Origin: Polytrichum commune
Taxonomy: Eukaryota > Streptophyta > Polytrichopsida > Polytrichales > Polytrichaceae
Direction: 5' to 3'
NCBI GenBank assembly: GCA_950295325.1
Contig: OX485808.1
Location: 1,118,501-1,182,500, forward strand
DNA length: 64,000 bases
Below, one piece after another: positions 42,231 through 53,760 of this stretch (positions within the stretch are counted from its first letter, which is position 1; each line of letters starts with the position of its first letter). A model generated the notes under the pieces. The model made no database searches. It was given only the letters and a program-made list of their open reading frames with translations, and was not told the DNA's origin. Made by a program: the position numbers and the translations under genes.

Positions 42231-43904
42231 TCCCCAAAAAAGTTTGTGGGTGGGGTGTTTAATGTCCCCCGTAGAGACGGAGAAGGAGCATCCCACTTTA
42301 TTCTCTACCCAAAACAACCCCTCCAATCTAACGGCCAATATCTTGTCAAATTTTTAAAATTTTATTAAAAAAAATCGAAGACCTCTCAACAATAGTTTGG
42401 GTTTCCGTTCCTGTCCAACCCAAAGTTCCTTTGAGAATATGTCGCCTTGGTCAAAAAATACTATCGTGTATACATTTTGGAGAGCAATGGCCTTTGCACT
42501 TTGGCCCCTTGTGTGAAGGATCAAGAGGCCAAATTCTTAGTTTCTTGCAATTTGATTGGTGGAAATCGACGGCCTCTCGACCTTCGGCCATAGTGTGAAG
42601 TGACCCTAAGTTATAGGAACTTATCGCCACCCTCTTCACATTATTTGTGGTAAATATTTTGGGCCACACTACAAATGAAGAAATCAACACCAGAAATGTC
42701 GGGGATGTCATTGTGGATGCACATTATATTCCAACGGTCCACTATATACAACATCAGAGGTCTATAATGTAGGTTAACGTATTTATATGGAATGGAAATT
42801 AGTGTGTGTTTGAGAGATTTCCAACACATCCTACTAAATTAGCGGTTTCGTACCTTACATTAGAATATTAAACATATTTTCAAAAATATACTTCAACAAA
42901 ACCATTTTTTGAAAAGGTTAACAATTAACTCTATCTTTTAAAAATAAGACTTCCAAAAAAATTTGGTACTTTACAAAACAACTTAGTTTCCATCAAAGCA
43001 ACATGCATAGGATGGGTACGTGGAGAGGTTAATGCCAAACTATTTCCCTCTAGTGTAAGGTTCTACACTATTTGATGTGTGATGGTGAATGTTGTGGACT
43101 ACACTATGGTGTATCAAACTTACTTTGAAGAATAAGTCACACTATTTTAAATATTCCCACAATATTTACCATAAATAGTGGACACATTCAATCAAAGTTG
43201 TCCACATTAATTAGCTCCACATGGATGGGAATGTTTAATGTACTTTATAACATCAATGAACGAACACAGAAAGTATTCCATGCAAATCTTCAAAGGTCTG
43301 CAGGAGGAGGAGGTCTTCTTCTAGGAACATAACTTAGAGTCAAGAGGCCAAGGACCAAAGGATGTTGTTCCTAAGAAATGTGGGTGTTCTTTAGTTCCAT
43401 TTTCATGTTTTCCAATTTCTACTAATCAGATTTACACAATCATAATTGTGTTGCATCAACAAATCTACGATGAAACATATGCAAAAACTAGTTTGAAAAT
43501 TGGATTTCCCCTTACTTAGTTACGGTTATTGAAAATGCACGTTTGTTGATTTATCAACCCGATACATAGGTCTTTCACCCTCTTCCAATTACACTCATGT
43601 TCAATTTTTTTTTTGCAATAAAGACAATAAGAGAATTCTCATGGAGCTGGAATCTTGCAAAGAAAGGAAGAAGTGGCAACAACAAACAATAAGCAGCTTG
43701 TTGGAAAAAAAAAGGGCAACCAATAAAAAAAAATGAACGAAGAAGATGAAAAAACCAACAATAAGGATGTGATTGAGGCTGGCAAATTTAATGAAAAAGA
43801 AGATGACATGGCAAAAATCAAATGGATAGATTTTGCAATGCATCGCTTAATTACTATTTAAGGCAAGATGGACAAGAATTTACAAAAAAACCACAAACAA
43901 GCAA
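42231..43904. other. Duplicated sequence, partly B-specific
   Basis: 42231-42800 occurs only in copy B. It has a short TCTCGACC...CATAGTGTGAAG block near 42570-42600 related to 14200-14230, but no gene. From 42811 the sequence follows copy A 15620-16714, with the same weak coding relics. Confidence 0.4.
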
Positions 43905-44173
43905 GGTTATTATTATTACTATTATTATTATTATTATTTACAAAAGTGAGGATATATGTGATTATATGTTGGCAGTATGATGGGGTTGTAGAAGCCTTGG
44001 CCTTAGTCATAAGCTCCTTTTCCCTCCTCCCCCGAGAACCAAGTCGGCCGCTACAGCAAGGGCTTCACAATTTAGTTATTATATTTTATTGTTTTTGCGC
44101 AAGAGAGGGGTTTGAACCCATCTCTTTTATATTCAAAACCTTTCATCCTCCTCCTTCTTCTAACCACTAACCC
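43905..44173 (-). mobile_element. tRNA-derived SINE with TAA tail (copy B)
   Basis: Duplicate of 16715-16970 with the same box A (GGGTTAGTGGTTAGAAG on the minus strand, one base closer to consensus) and box B GGGTTCAAACCCC. The TTA tail is longer and carries one variant triplet. Confidence 0.7.
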
Positions 44174-44508
44174 ATCTTACATTTTTCTCTCTACCTACTC
44201 AAATTACTCTTATTTACAACATGTTCTTAACTTCTATAATGCTGAATTGTTTTTATATTTACCAATCCCAACCTTTTTTTGGTTTTTCCTGCAAGTATTA
44301 ATTTTTGGATCAAACTACATATTTTATTCATGAAATTAATTAAAGGTTTCAACCATTCCTGGTTATCATCCAAAAAAAAAAAAAAAAACAAAAAAAAACT
44401 CAAAGAATACATGAATGACAAGTGGGCTAATGAGATTTCAAGAATTGATAGGAAACAAACATGTAGCTAGTTTCAAGAAATAAATAAATAAATGGCAACA
44501 AGACAAGT

Positions 44509-44730
44509 GTGCACAACCAAATTCCTGCTAGTGCTACAAAATCATGGGAAGAAGATGTTATTTCATCATTTGCTTCTTGCTATTTCATGTACGGTGAAAT
44601 TAAAGAGAATATTGAAATTCTACTAGAACAAGTTGTTGGTTATTATAGGGCTCTTCTTGCATTATTCCAAGAATCCATAAATTTGTTGAAGAATATGGAT
44701 AAAAACTTTACTACTCTCCTAGATAAATAA
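44509..44730 (+). pseudogene. Possible PIF/Harbinger second ORF fragment (copy B)
   Basis: An open 73-codon reading (ATKSWEEDVISSFASCYF, GEIKENIEILLEQVVGYYRA) that is amphipathic and helical. The proximity to the Harbinger transposase suggests the C-terminus of its Myb-like partner. No DNA-binding domain is visible. Confidence 0.35.
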
Positions 44731-44899
44731 TAGTTTTTTTTTGGTTATATTTGTTCCACTATCATTGTTTATTTTGGAGATGTTGGATTTATTTCATAGT
44801 TTATATTGCCACTAATTTTCGCCAAATAATTCATGCATTATTGTATCTTTATGGGGGAACAAGTCATTTGCCTTCTCATTTTTTTCTCAATAAAATAAA

Positions 44900-44960
44900 T
44901 CTACTTCTACGTCATCTACTTCTACGTCATCTACTTCTACGTCATTTATTTCTACGTCAT
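44900..44960 (+). repeat. 15-bp tandem repeat CTACTTCTACGTCAT
   Basis: Three consecutive units plus a diverged fourth (ending TTTCTACGTCAT). Copy A (17698-17730) has about one unit and a diverged one. It lies at the edge of the Harbinger transposase remnant. Confidence 0.8.
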
Positions 44961-44999
44961 CTGCAATTGAAACATCTTGCCTAGTTAAAATCATTATTT

Positions 45000-45870
45000 T
45001 CACTTTAGCAAGTCCAATTTTTTCTCCTTCGTACATTCTTCTAGCTAATTCATTTTTTGCTTCAACATTCTATTTATCTTAATCCCTTTGTTGTTTACAA
45101 TGCACCAATTGTACAATAATTTGCAAGTTGTTATAATATCGGGCTTGTTTCCCAAAGGTACTTAAGATTACTTCATTATTAGCCTCCATCTACCCTTAAA
45201 AATTTCAAACGTCTTTTCCACACACATTCTAGTTGAAGATTGAATAACATTATAATTTTCCTCTTTTCTCAATAATGTAGCATTACTACCTTCAAATAAA
45301 CAAAAACATCCAAGGCTTCACATAATATGCAACATCTCCTATAAGTTCATATGGTTGAAATTTATCTGCTAAGCATGCATATCCAATTCTTGGAACCTGA
45401 AAAACAACCCAATTGTGAAGACTTCTTAACCAACTAAACTCATAATCCTAGAATATATAGTATGGTTTGACAATTCCCTATATAATTACTGAATGAAAAA
45501 AGACTTTCTATGATAGTAGTTTTGTCTATCAATAATTGGAGCTAAAACATGAATATATGACTCATCTATTGCCCCTATGTTATAAGATATACCATCCAAC
45601 TGCTATAAGCCTAAATTGCGATTCACTTGGAGTTTGCACAAAAATTGGTTGAAGATGCTTCCTAACAACTCTACAATTTTTGACAATGTATTATTGTGTA
45701 CTCTATACAATACTCCTATGCTTCAATAGCAAAGATGATTTTTTCTGACAAATTCTCTTCTTGCCTATAGCCTATAGCCTATCCTAAACATAATAACATC
45801 TATATCTTATATAGAGAAGATAAGGTATCGTGGGTTGGTTTTAAATTTACAAAATTCATATCCATAGACC
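45000..45870 (-). pseudogene. PIF/Harbinger transposase, decayed (copy B)
   Basis: Duplicate of 17760-18850 without the MITE. GAIDESYIHV lies at about 45548-45575, the GDVAYY/PYELIGD block near 45335-45365, and the VEKTFENFKGRW block near 45220. Stops and indels show it is inactive. Shared damage with copy A means the element was dead before the duplication. Confidence 0.75.
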
Positions 45871-45951
45871 TTTGATAATATGATCCACCATATTGAATTG
45901 CTTAAGGTGTTTGACGGATGACCATGATGCAAATCATGAGATATAATATAC

Positions 45952-46592
45952 AGGTTAAACTCTTAAAATGGAATCAATCATATTGTATGTCATATCAATA
46001 TGCTTACACAATGTAAACCTAAATAATATATGATATGTGTATATTAAGTTATATCAACCATAGTTTACTCTGTTTTTGTTATATATACATATACATATAC
46101 ATATAATGTTAAAAATTGTTCGTGCAAATTATATAATTGAATAATTAAATTTCTATTTAGTTGTGACAATACATTATAGTGACTTGTCACATATCATACA
46201 TGTGAACACCTCTCTTTTCAAAAACAAATAGTTACATGGAATCCAATGCCGCATTTGGTCTTGGTGACAACTCATGAGAGGTTAGAATATAAGCCCAAAG
46301 TATCCAAAGCCACATCATGGCCCCTTCTCACTTTTTCCCCATGTACAAAATAGCAAATTCTTCACAATAGCTAGGAGGGGACAAAGGTGTCTTACATGCC
46401 AACTTGAAGGTGCTTAGCGAAATTAAATTCCCTCCAAGCCTCTGGATGGACTCGTAATAAATGACTTTACTTGAGTGCCACAATAACCCAACCTAATTGC
46501 ACATAAAAATATCGGCTAGGGTCTTTCTTAGTGTAAAAATCTTATGAAAGGTCCTTGTGGAGGTTTGCATGTTCAATATACTTGCACAAAAT
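45952..46592. other. Unique spacer between segment B and the LINE
   Basis: AT-rich, with a TACATA run near 46082-46104. I see no gene or element end other than the LINE tail at 46593. Confidence 0.5.
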
Positions 46593-47049
46593 ATAGATAG
46601 ATAGATAGATAGATAGAAACTCCGGTCCCTTTTAGGGGCCGGCGTGAATAGAGTGTCCGTTCGTAATGCCAACAACCCGATGCCCACAGGACATGGGGAA
46701 GCTGGGACAAAACTACTCTCCTCTTTCGAGGATGGACACTATAGTAACCGAGAAACAAATAATGTGGGCCGATCATGGCCCACGGCGGTGCATGCCTTTT
46801 AGGTATAATTAGTGTTTTTGTTATGAGAGTGAACGCCAAGTCATGATTCCTCGGTTGGTTGTGGGAGGATGTTTGAGTTAAGACGTTCCGGGTTCGATTT
46901 CAGTCGAGTCCGTATGATCGTCTAAAATGTAACGCGTGACTTGGTGTTGCAAGTGAGTAAAAGGCAGGAAATTTGTACCAACCAACCGGCACCAATCCCT
47001 CATTCTGAGCTGTAAATAGATACTAAATATTATATAAGCTTTTTGGGTT
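46593..47049 (-). other. LINE 3' UTR with hairpin and (CTAT)n tail
   Basis: Just inside the six-unit ATAG run (46593-46616) lies an 8-bp stem, CCGGTCCC / GGGGCCGG (46622-46642), with a TTTTA loop. Near 46891 the plus strand has GGTTCGATTTC, one base from a Pol III box B, with TGGTTGTGGGA about 24 bases upstream as a weak box A. GCCAAGTCA and TGACTTGG pair about 100 bases apart. A plus-strand SINE may be embedded here or share the LINE tail. Confidence 0.6.
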
Positions 47050-50000
47050 TTATGGAGGGTCTAAGTTTTGGGGGAGCGGTTGGTGGTTTTCAATTCTCCT
47101 CTTATGGAGGAGGATGGACATGGCATATTGTATTGCAATGGTATTAATGTTTTTAAAGGTATTTTTGATGGTAACCAGGGGTATTTTGAGATTTTCTTCT
47201 AGTATTTTCATAGATGGGATGTGGGCCATAGCTCGGGCCCCAGCTGTGATGACAATAAGTGGTTCGATTTTCCATCCTTTGGAAGCGATACTATCAATCA
47301 AAGGTTTGTATTTGTTGTTTTTTGCTTCTATTGTTTCTGGGGAAAATCTGTCGTTACAATATGTGAATTCAATAAATTGTATGGTGAGGTTAGGGTCAAT
47401 GTCAATGGGAGGGTCATTTTGATATGGTAATCCTTTAACGCAGAGTATATCAGGTCGAAATCTTGCGTTGCAATGACATCTTTGTGTGTTACATGTGCAG
47501 GGGAGTAGCCAATTGGGGACTGTATTTTCTTGGGGGTTATTATTGAAGGTACCGGCATTCATGAGAGTAAAACATCGGGATTTTTCGGACGAGATTAGAA
47601 GCTTTCTAATTTCTCCGACTGCTTTGTTATGTCTTTTAATTCGTAGTGAGTGTAAATGTTGTTGGTTGCATTTCAGTAGAACATGTAGCCAAGTGTCTGG
47701 ATCGTTTGAATTGCATATAGGGCATGTGATAGAGGGGTACCTCTGGTGACCGAAGAACATTTGTTTTCTAGCATTACCCATGTATGTTCCTGTGCGGAAT
47801 TTAATAAGGCAGGATTTTTGTTTGTCTGTGATTAAGGGATTTGTCCAGAATTCGTTGGACAGTTCTTTGTCAATGTCTATATTTTCTGTCCATTTACACG
47901 TGTTGGGGGTTTGTGTGGCCATGATTGCTATATTGGTTTCCCTATCATATTTTTTAATTTGTTTTTCTAAGAATCTTACTGGGCCTTTGTCTGGGACGTC
48001 TGCCATCGAGGCCCAGACGTCCTTTTGGTAATAATACGGGATGGCGTGGGCATGTTCGTATGGGTGGATGGCAATTCTGTGTTCTAATTCTAACCCGTCT
48101 TTTGCTAGTTTATCCGCTTTTTCATTACCGTCAATGTTGACGTGTGCTCTGACTTTGTATAGTGTGATTGGCTGTGTACGGTCTTGGAGGATTTTTACCA
48201 TGGAGTTGAGTGTGGTTTGGTCGGGGTGACTATTATGGAGAGTGGGGTGTTTAATTTGTGTGTTGAGTAGGTATAATACGTTTAGACTGTTTGTGAATAT
48301 GAATGCGGGTTCATTAGGGAATTTTGTATTGATGATTCTTAGTGTTTTGTGTATAGCCATCATTTCTGCACGTAGTATGTTTTGATGCCCATGGAGTCTT
48401 TTGGCGATATTTAAGCCTTTGGGGCTATAGATACCGTATCCAGTTCTTTCTCTTCTCCATACCCCAGGGGCAATTTCTTTGGGTTTTATAAAGGATCCGT
48501 CTGTGTAGTAGCTAAATTGGGGGTAGAATTTTAGCGGTAAGTTAGTTTGGTAGTTTGGAAGTTGTGGGGTAGGGGTATTATTGTGTGGGATTGTATTTGG
48601 GTAGTTTGATTTGGCCCATTTTTTACTAGGGTTAACGGTGATGTTTGGAGGGGTGGGTGGTGCAGTTTGTGTGTGACTTTGTAGTATTTGGAGGTTATTT
48701 GCTGTGTCGTTTATTAATTTCATTTGTTCGTAGGTGCCTATGTTATTATTTTGGTGATGGATACAAAATATTTGAATGGTAGATGGTTCTTTTCTTGTGA
48801 TATTGAGCTCGGGGGGTATTGTGGGTTCCTCATACGTGATCGTATCAGCGGCGAAATGGGCAATGACGTGTGTGTCTGGGAATGGGCCTGTGTGTGGGTT
48901 GGAGTTTTGGTACCAATTAGTATCCGGAGATATAAGTATAGTGATTGTATATGGATCATTTTGGGCCGCTATGCGCGCCCAGTGAATAGCTTGTTGTAGG
49001 TCTGTTGTATTATGAGGGTGTGCGTAACCGATTCCTTGCCATTTATGGTCAAACGCTTTACCTAGGGATCCAAATATTATGTCTCGCGAGAATGGTGAGT
49101 AGAATTGGGTGAATTGTGTGAGACATGTAACTGGGGATGAAAAATATGAGTGGTTAATATTGAATGTTGTAATCAGGAGATCTAATATTTGGGTTGGTAT
49201 TGTATATTGGGCTCGTTTGAGTGGGTCATTTTTTGGGATACGGTATTTGTACCTTTGGTATAACCAAACAATTTCAGTTTCGAACGATTGGGTAGATGGT
49301 TCTAGACCGTGTGTGTTGTTTTTTGCCAATTGGTATTGTTTCCATAGCCATGTTAGTCTAGCTTTCGGGATGGTAATGAGGTGTCGGCCATTGTCTTCGT
49401 ATATGTGAGCGACATCGAATTGTGTTTGGATGGTATCAGAGTTTGTTTCGATGTCGTTTTCTGGGTTGCATTCATTATTAGAGATATGTGCTAGTGGAAT
49501 TATTGTGGTTGGTGTGACGTATCTTGTGTCTCTATGTTGTTTTGTGGAGAAGTAGGCATTAATTATGTTTGAAAAATGTTTGTGTTGTCTTTCTTTGTAG
49601 TAATGGATAAGTAGGTCTGTGTTGTGATTATATGTGTTGGCTTCACAGTAGGGGTATAGGTCCCTTTGAGTTCGCCATTTGTTATATGTGTTGTTATTTG
49701 TTGTAGTCCATTGACATAAGTACGACGTGACTGCTTTTTTTATTCCGTTATGGTCATTGGATTGTTTTTGTTTATGATCGATTATTTTGTGTATGGGGAA
49801 TTGTCGGGGGTCTTTAAGCATGATGTTGGGAGGAGGGGGTAGAGGGGGGATGGGGAGGTTAGGGGGGTGTACGGGGGCGGTTGGTGGGTGTGGTAGGATA
49901 TTGTGGTGTCTTATTATATATTTATTTTTTAGGGATCTTGGTGGATGGTGTTGTTGGCATGGTAGGGGGCATTGATTACAAGGGGGGTAGCAAAATAATT

Positions 50001-51597
50001 GATTAGCTATGTTAAGTGCGCTTTTGATAAGTTTAGAAAGAGTGGAGGGGTAGATTTTGAATTCGTCCGGATTCATTAGAGTGGTACCATTAGGCATGGT
50101 AATTTGGTCTAGTGTGATTATATTATGTACAAGTAGTTTGTGTAGTAATTTAAGTGAGGTGTTGGGATTTAGGCCATGAAGCATTTGTGCTTCCTGCGTC
50201 CATGCGGTTTCAAGTGGGGATGGGGTTAGTAGGAAATTGTTTATTGTACTTTTTAGGTGGACTCCGGCTTTATGTTTGAGCAAGAATAATGTTATAGTGA
50301 TGGGTGATCTAACACAGTGGTGGTATTTAATGCGGGTGATTTCCTTAGAGCCACCATATTTGGCGAGTATGAATTGAAGTAGACCAACATATATTTTCCC
50401 AATTCTACCTTTATCATTGAGGGCGTTTTGTAGTTGTTCTCCAATGCATCTTAAATAGGCATTTTGTAGTGAGAATGCTTCGATTCCGAATAGATTGTGT
50501 GAGAGTTGTGTAGCGATGTTAGATGTGCATTTGGGTATTCCGCATATCGTTTTGTGAAGTGCTATGATTTTTTTATCGAGTTTTTTGATAGCTGGTATGG
50601 AGTATGGCACTGCGTAGAAGCTGTATGCTATTCCAGCACGTATGACTGTATCTGCCATGTTTATTTTTTGTTTCATAGTAGCTGGGCATGTTACAAGGGT
50701 TTGACACTGTTTTATTACTTTAGCTGTAGTGGTATTTATTTGTGTTTTCCATTTGAATGATGGTGCAAGATTTATTCCTAGATACGTGTATGGTTCATGT
50801 TGGTTTAAGACTGGTATAGGTTGGTTTCTGTAGTTGATATTGGTAGATTGGATTAGGGCTTTGAAGGTTGTAGGGTGAAGTTTGGATTTGTTTGGGCATC
50901 CAGTTATTGCGCACTTGGGTATTCCAAGATCCATTCCTGCCCATTCGCAGAATTTGTCTAGTTTGTTGAGTTGTGTTTGTAGTGTCTCTAGTTTATTGGC
51001 TATTGCTGCTAGGTCATCTGCATATGCTGCTGATGAAATTTTAATTTTAGATGTACCAAAAGTGTATCCATTATTCCCTTGTTGTAGCCATCTGAGGAGG
51101 GGTTCTAGGAATATAATAAATAGATATGGGCTAAAGGTATCACCTTGTATTGTACCTCTTTGAATAGGGATTGGTAAGGTTTTACCGAAGTGTTCACATG
51201 TGAATATTGTTGAGGATTGTGAATATATGTTTCCTATGAGATTTATGGAGTCAGTGAGATATCCCAGATCTTTCATTATGGCTAAAAGTCTGGCGTGATC
51301 AATGGAGCCGAAGGCATTTTTGAAGTCAATGTAAAGGATATATATATCTTGGTTCGTGAGTCTTGCGTCTTCAAGCGCTGTGATTAATAATTGGATTTGT
51401 CTAGAAGTGCTTCTCTCTGCTCTAAACCCTTCTTGACTATCGTGTAATATTTGGTATTTTTCTCCATATGCTGATAGGATAGAAGTTAATGTACTCGTGT
51501 AGAATTTATATATGGTGTTAGCTAGTGCAATAGGTCTATGGTTTGTTAGTTGTGATGGGTTACCTTTTTTGTATAGTAAAACTGTTAGACTGGTTTT
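47050..51597 (-). pseudogene. LINE ORF2, C-terminal part: RT, RNase H, CCHC finger
   Basis: Open after the stop at 51598-51600; the first Met is at 51276. RT motifs include KKGNPSQLTNHRPIAL, FKNAFGSIDHARL, RGTIQGDTFSPYLF and the catalytic AAYADDLA (about residue 85 from 51276). RNase H follows near 48510-48000: YYTDGSF, RAEMMAIHK, FTNSLN and NEKADKLAK. The third acidic residue, normally Asp in TDS, is Asn (48289-48291). A finger CPICNSNDPDTWLHVLLKC (CX2CX9HX4C) lies further on. A long region between RT and RNase H is Pro/His/Asn-rich and unassigned. The frame is the same as the endonuclease piece, so both were one protein. Confidence 0.9.
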
Positions 51598-53760
51598 TCA
51601 TGATGCAGGGATTTGTTTTTGTTTATAGCAATGTTTAAAAAATAAGAAGAGTAATTTATGGAAGCGTGGAGGCATGTTTTTTAGAATTGAATTGGGTATT
51701 TTGTCTGGGCCCGGGGCTTTGTTATTATTTAGGTTTTTAAGACAAAAGTCGTATGTTTCTTGGTCAAAATACGTGTGTAAGGGGGTTTGGGGTTCTCCTC
51801 GTTTGTCAATGATGTATCCGTCTAAGTCATGCCATGGATATTGCCGGACTCCATATGTGCAGTGTAGTGGGTGTGTATTTTGATATTGGCATGTGGGAAC
51901 TGTAGGACGGTTACTGATGGATTGTTGCGTGTATATTTCTGCTGCGATGTCTTCTGGGTTAGTTAATATATTGTTTTGTCTATCAATGATGGAGTCCAGA
52001 GGTGAGGTTTCAGTGTTCTTGAAGACTTTTCGATTTATCTTTTTGGGGTTTTTTTCATACATTTGACGGTATTTTGATATGGCCTTTAGAATGCAGTCTT
52101 TGGTGTATTTTGTGGTGATTTTCCTGGCTTGTTTATTTGCATTTTTTGCGATGGTTGCTATGGCATCAATCCATTCAGTAGGAGGTGCCGTTTGAACAGG
52201 TGGGTGTGGGATGTTTGTGTGTTGGTGGTTTCGTATATCGTTTAGGATGGGGTGTGCTTGCCAGAGTGGATCGTGTAGTGCAATGTATATGGTTTTCCTG
52301 ATGAGGTGATATGTGTTGAGGTGTCTTTTCCATTTTCTCGCAAGTTTGCGTGGCAAAAACCCACCTTGTTGTGATGTTCTGTTCGTAAGGTTGGGTAGTG
52401 GATCTGCTTTACAGGTTTCTTCAATTGTTTCTGATATTTTGTATACAATGTGGTCGAATGTTGTACAGGCTTCCTCCCATTGATCCGGGCTTAAGTGTTG
52501 GTGGTTTTCGAGTAGGGTGTTAAGGGCTTTTATTTGTGCAGAGTTTTCTTCGAAGAATGTTATGTTGAATTTTTCGATGTTTTCTGGTAGTATTGGGTTT
52601 AGTATTCTAGTTGGTGACGTGTTTGTGGGGGGTGGGGATCTGGCTATAAGGGTGTTGTGGGGGATATGTAGTACAACTGGATAATGGTCTGAGTTTAGAT
52701 TCATGTTAGTGTTTGTGGTAGAAATGAATTTGCTGTTGTCTGGTGAGTGAATGTAGAATCCATCTATTAGACTTGTTGATGTGTAATTATAGCCTCCTTG
52801 TCTGGAGATGCTAGTGTTAGTTGGGATATATTCTAGGTTGAGTGATGCGGTGAAAATTTTCCATTGGTAATCTTCTTCTTGTGGAGGGGTGTTAATGTTG
52901 TTATTTTGTCTGCCTGTAAGTGCGATATCTCGGTTAAAGTCCCCACATAATGTATACATGTAATTGGGGTGTATAGTGATTTCGTTAGTGATTTCGTTCT
53001 TAAGGTGTGGAATGAGGCATGTGTCTTCTAAGTGTGTAGGCATGTACATGTGTATGATTAGCCAAGGTATTAGTGGATGGTTGTTTATTTTAATTATTTG
53101 TATGTATGGGGATATATTTACTGGCGTGAGAATTTTGGTGATATTCCCAGGGAATGCATATTTCTTGTGGATAAGTGTGAGTAAGCCTCCTCTTCCGGGG
53201 GTATAAGGCATTCTTTGTTGTATGCATCTTGTGAGTGCATGTGTGTTGTTGAAAATGAGTTTAAATTCCGGAAATAGGTTTTGTATGTATTTTGTAAATT
53301 TATTTGCAGTTAGTTTGGTTTCTTGGATATGTATGATTGCTGTGTTGTTTAGCGAGTTGTTTATTAGGCTTTGTAGGTTTGGTAATGATGTGTTGAGTGA
53401 TGACGCATTCCATGTTATTATGTTTGTTTCGTGCTCGGTGTCGGTGTTAATTCTTGGGGTTGGTGTGGGAGTAGCTGGGGGTGGGGGTGGGTGTGAATAT
53501 TCGTTGATGCTTTCTAGGCATCGGAGTGCTTCAGTGATCAATTGATTTGGGAGGAAGGGAAATTTATTTTGAAGGGTAATTGGTGTTGGTGTATTATCTT
53601 GGTTGTGGATAAATTCATATATCTCTCTGTGTATTGAATTTTTGGGTATATTATATCTTGATTGTTTTCTACAAAAGTTGTGTAGGGGTGAGGTGTTGAT
53701 ATATGCCTTTCGGGGGGGTTGGTGAGGTTGGCCAGGCTGATAATCAATGTGTTCGTCCAT
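51598..53760 (-). pseudogene. LINE ORF2, N-terminal part: AP-type endonuclease
   Basis: 720 codons. A proline-rich segment (PPPPPATPTPTP) precedes an apurinic-type endonuclease at residues about 112-370. Its motifs are NIITWNASSLN, AIIHIQETKL (catalytic Glu), LCGDFNRDI, TSLIDGFYI and SDHYPVVLHI (catalytic Asp-His). The start of RT follows (NNNKAPGPDKIPNSILKNMP). It ends at TGA 51600-51598 inside PAS-stop-KTSLTVLLYKKGNP, where LINE RTs normally have Trp. Upstream of the ATG at 53760 the sense continues in another frame through a G7/C7 run, so this ATG is probably not the true start. Confidence 0.9.

Larger units (their letters stand above)
19453..45951. repeat. Segmental duplication, copy B (interrupted by the 14.7-kb element)
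   Basis: It matches copy A in two parts, 19453-21157 and 35842-45951. The break is exactly the 14,679-bp LTR element plus one copy of its target duplication. Compared with A it lacks the solo LTR, the hairpin element, the 18135 MITE and five of the six 15-bp repeats. It has an additional SINE unit, a longer AT microsatellite (about 42020-42056) and extra sequence at 37977-38310 and 41930-42800. Confidence 0.9.

Noticed and set aside
48724-49408. Many plus-strand ORFs across 47114-53545
   Set aside because: Antisense shadows of the LINE coding frame, caused by its low stop frequency on that strand.
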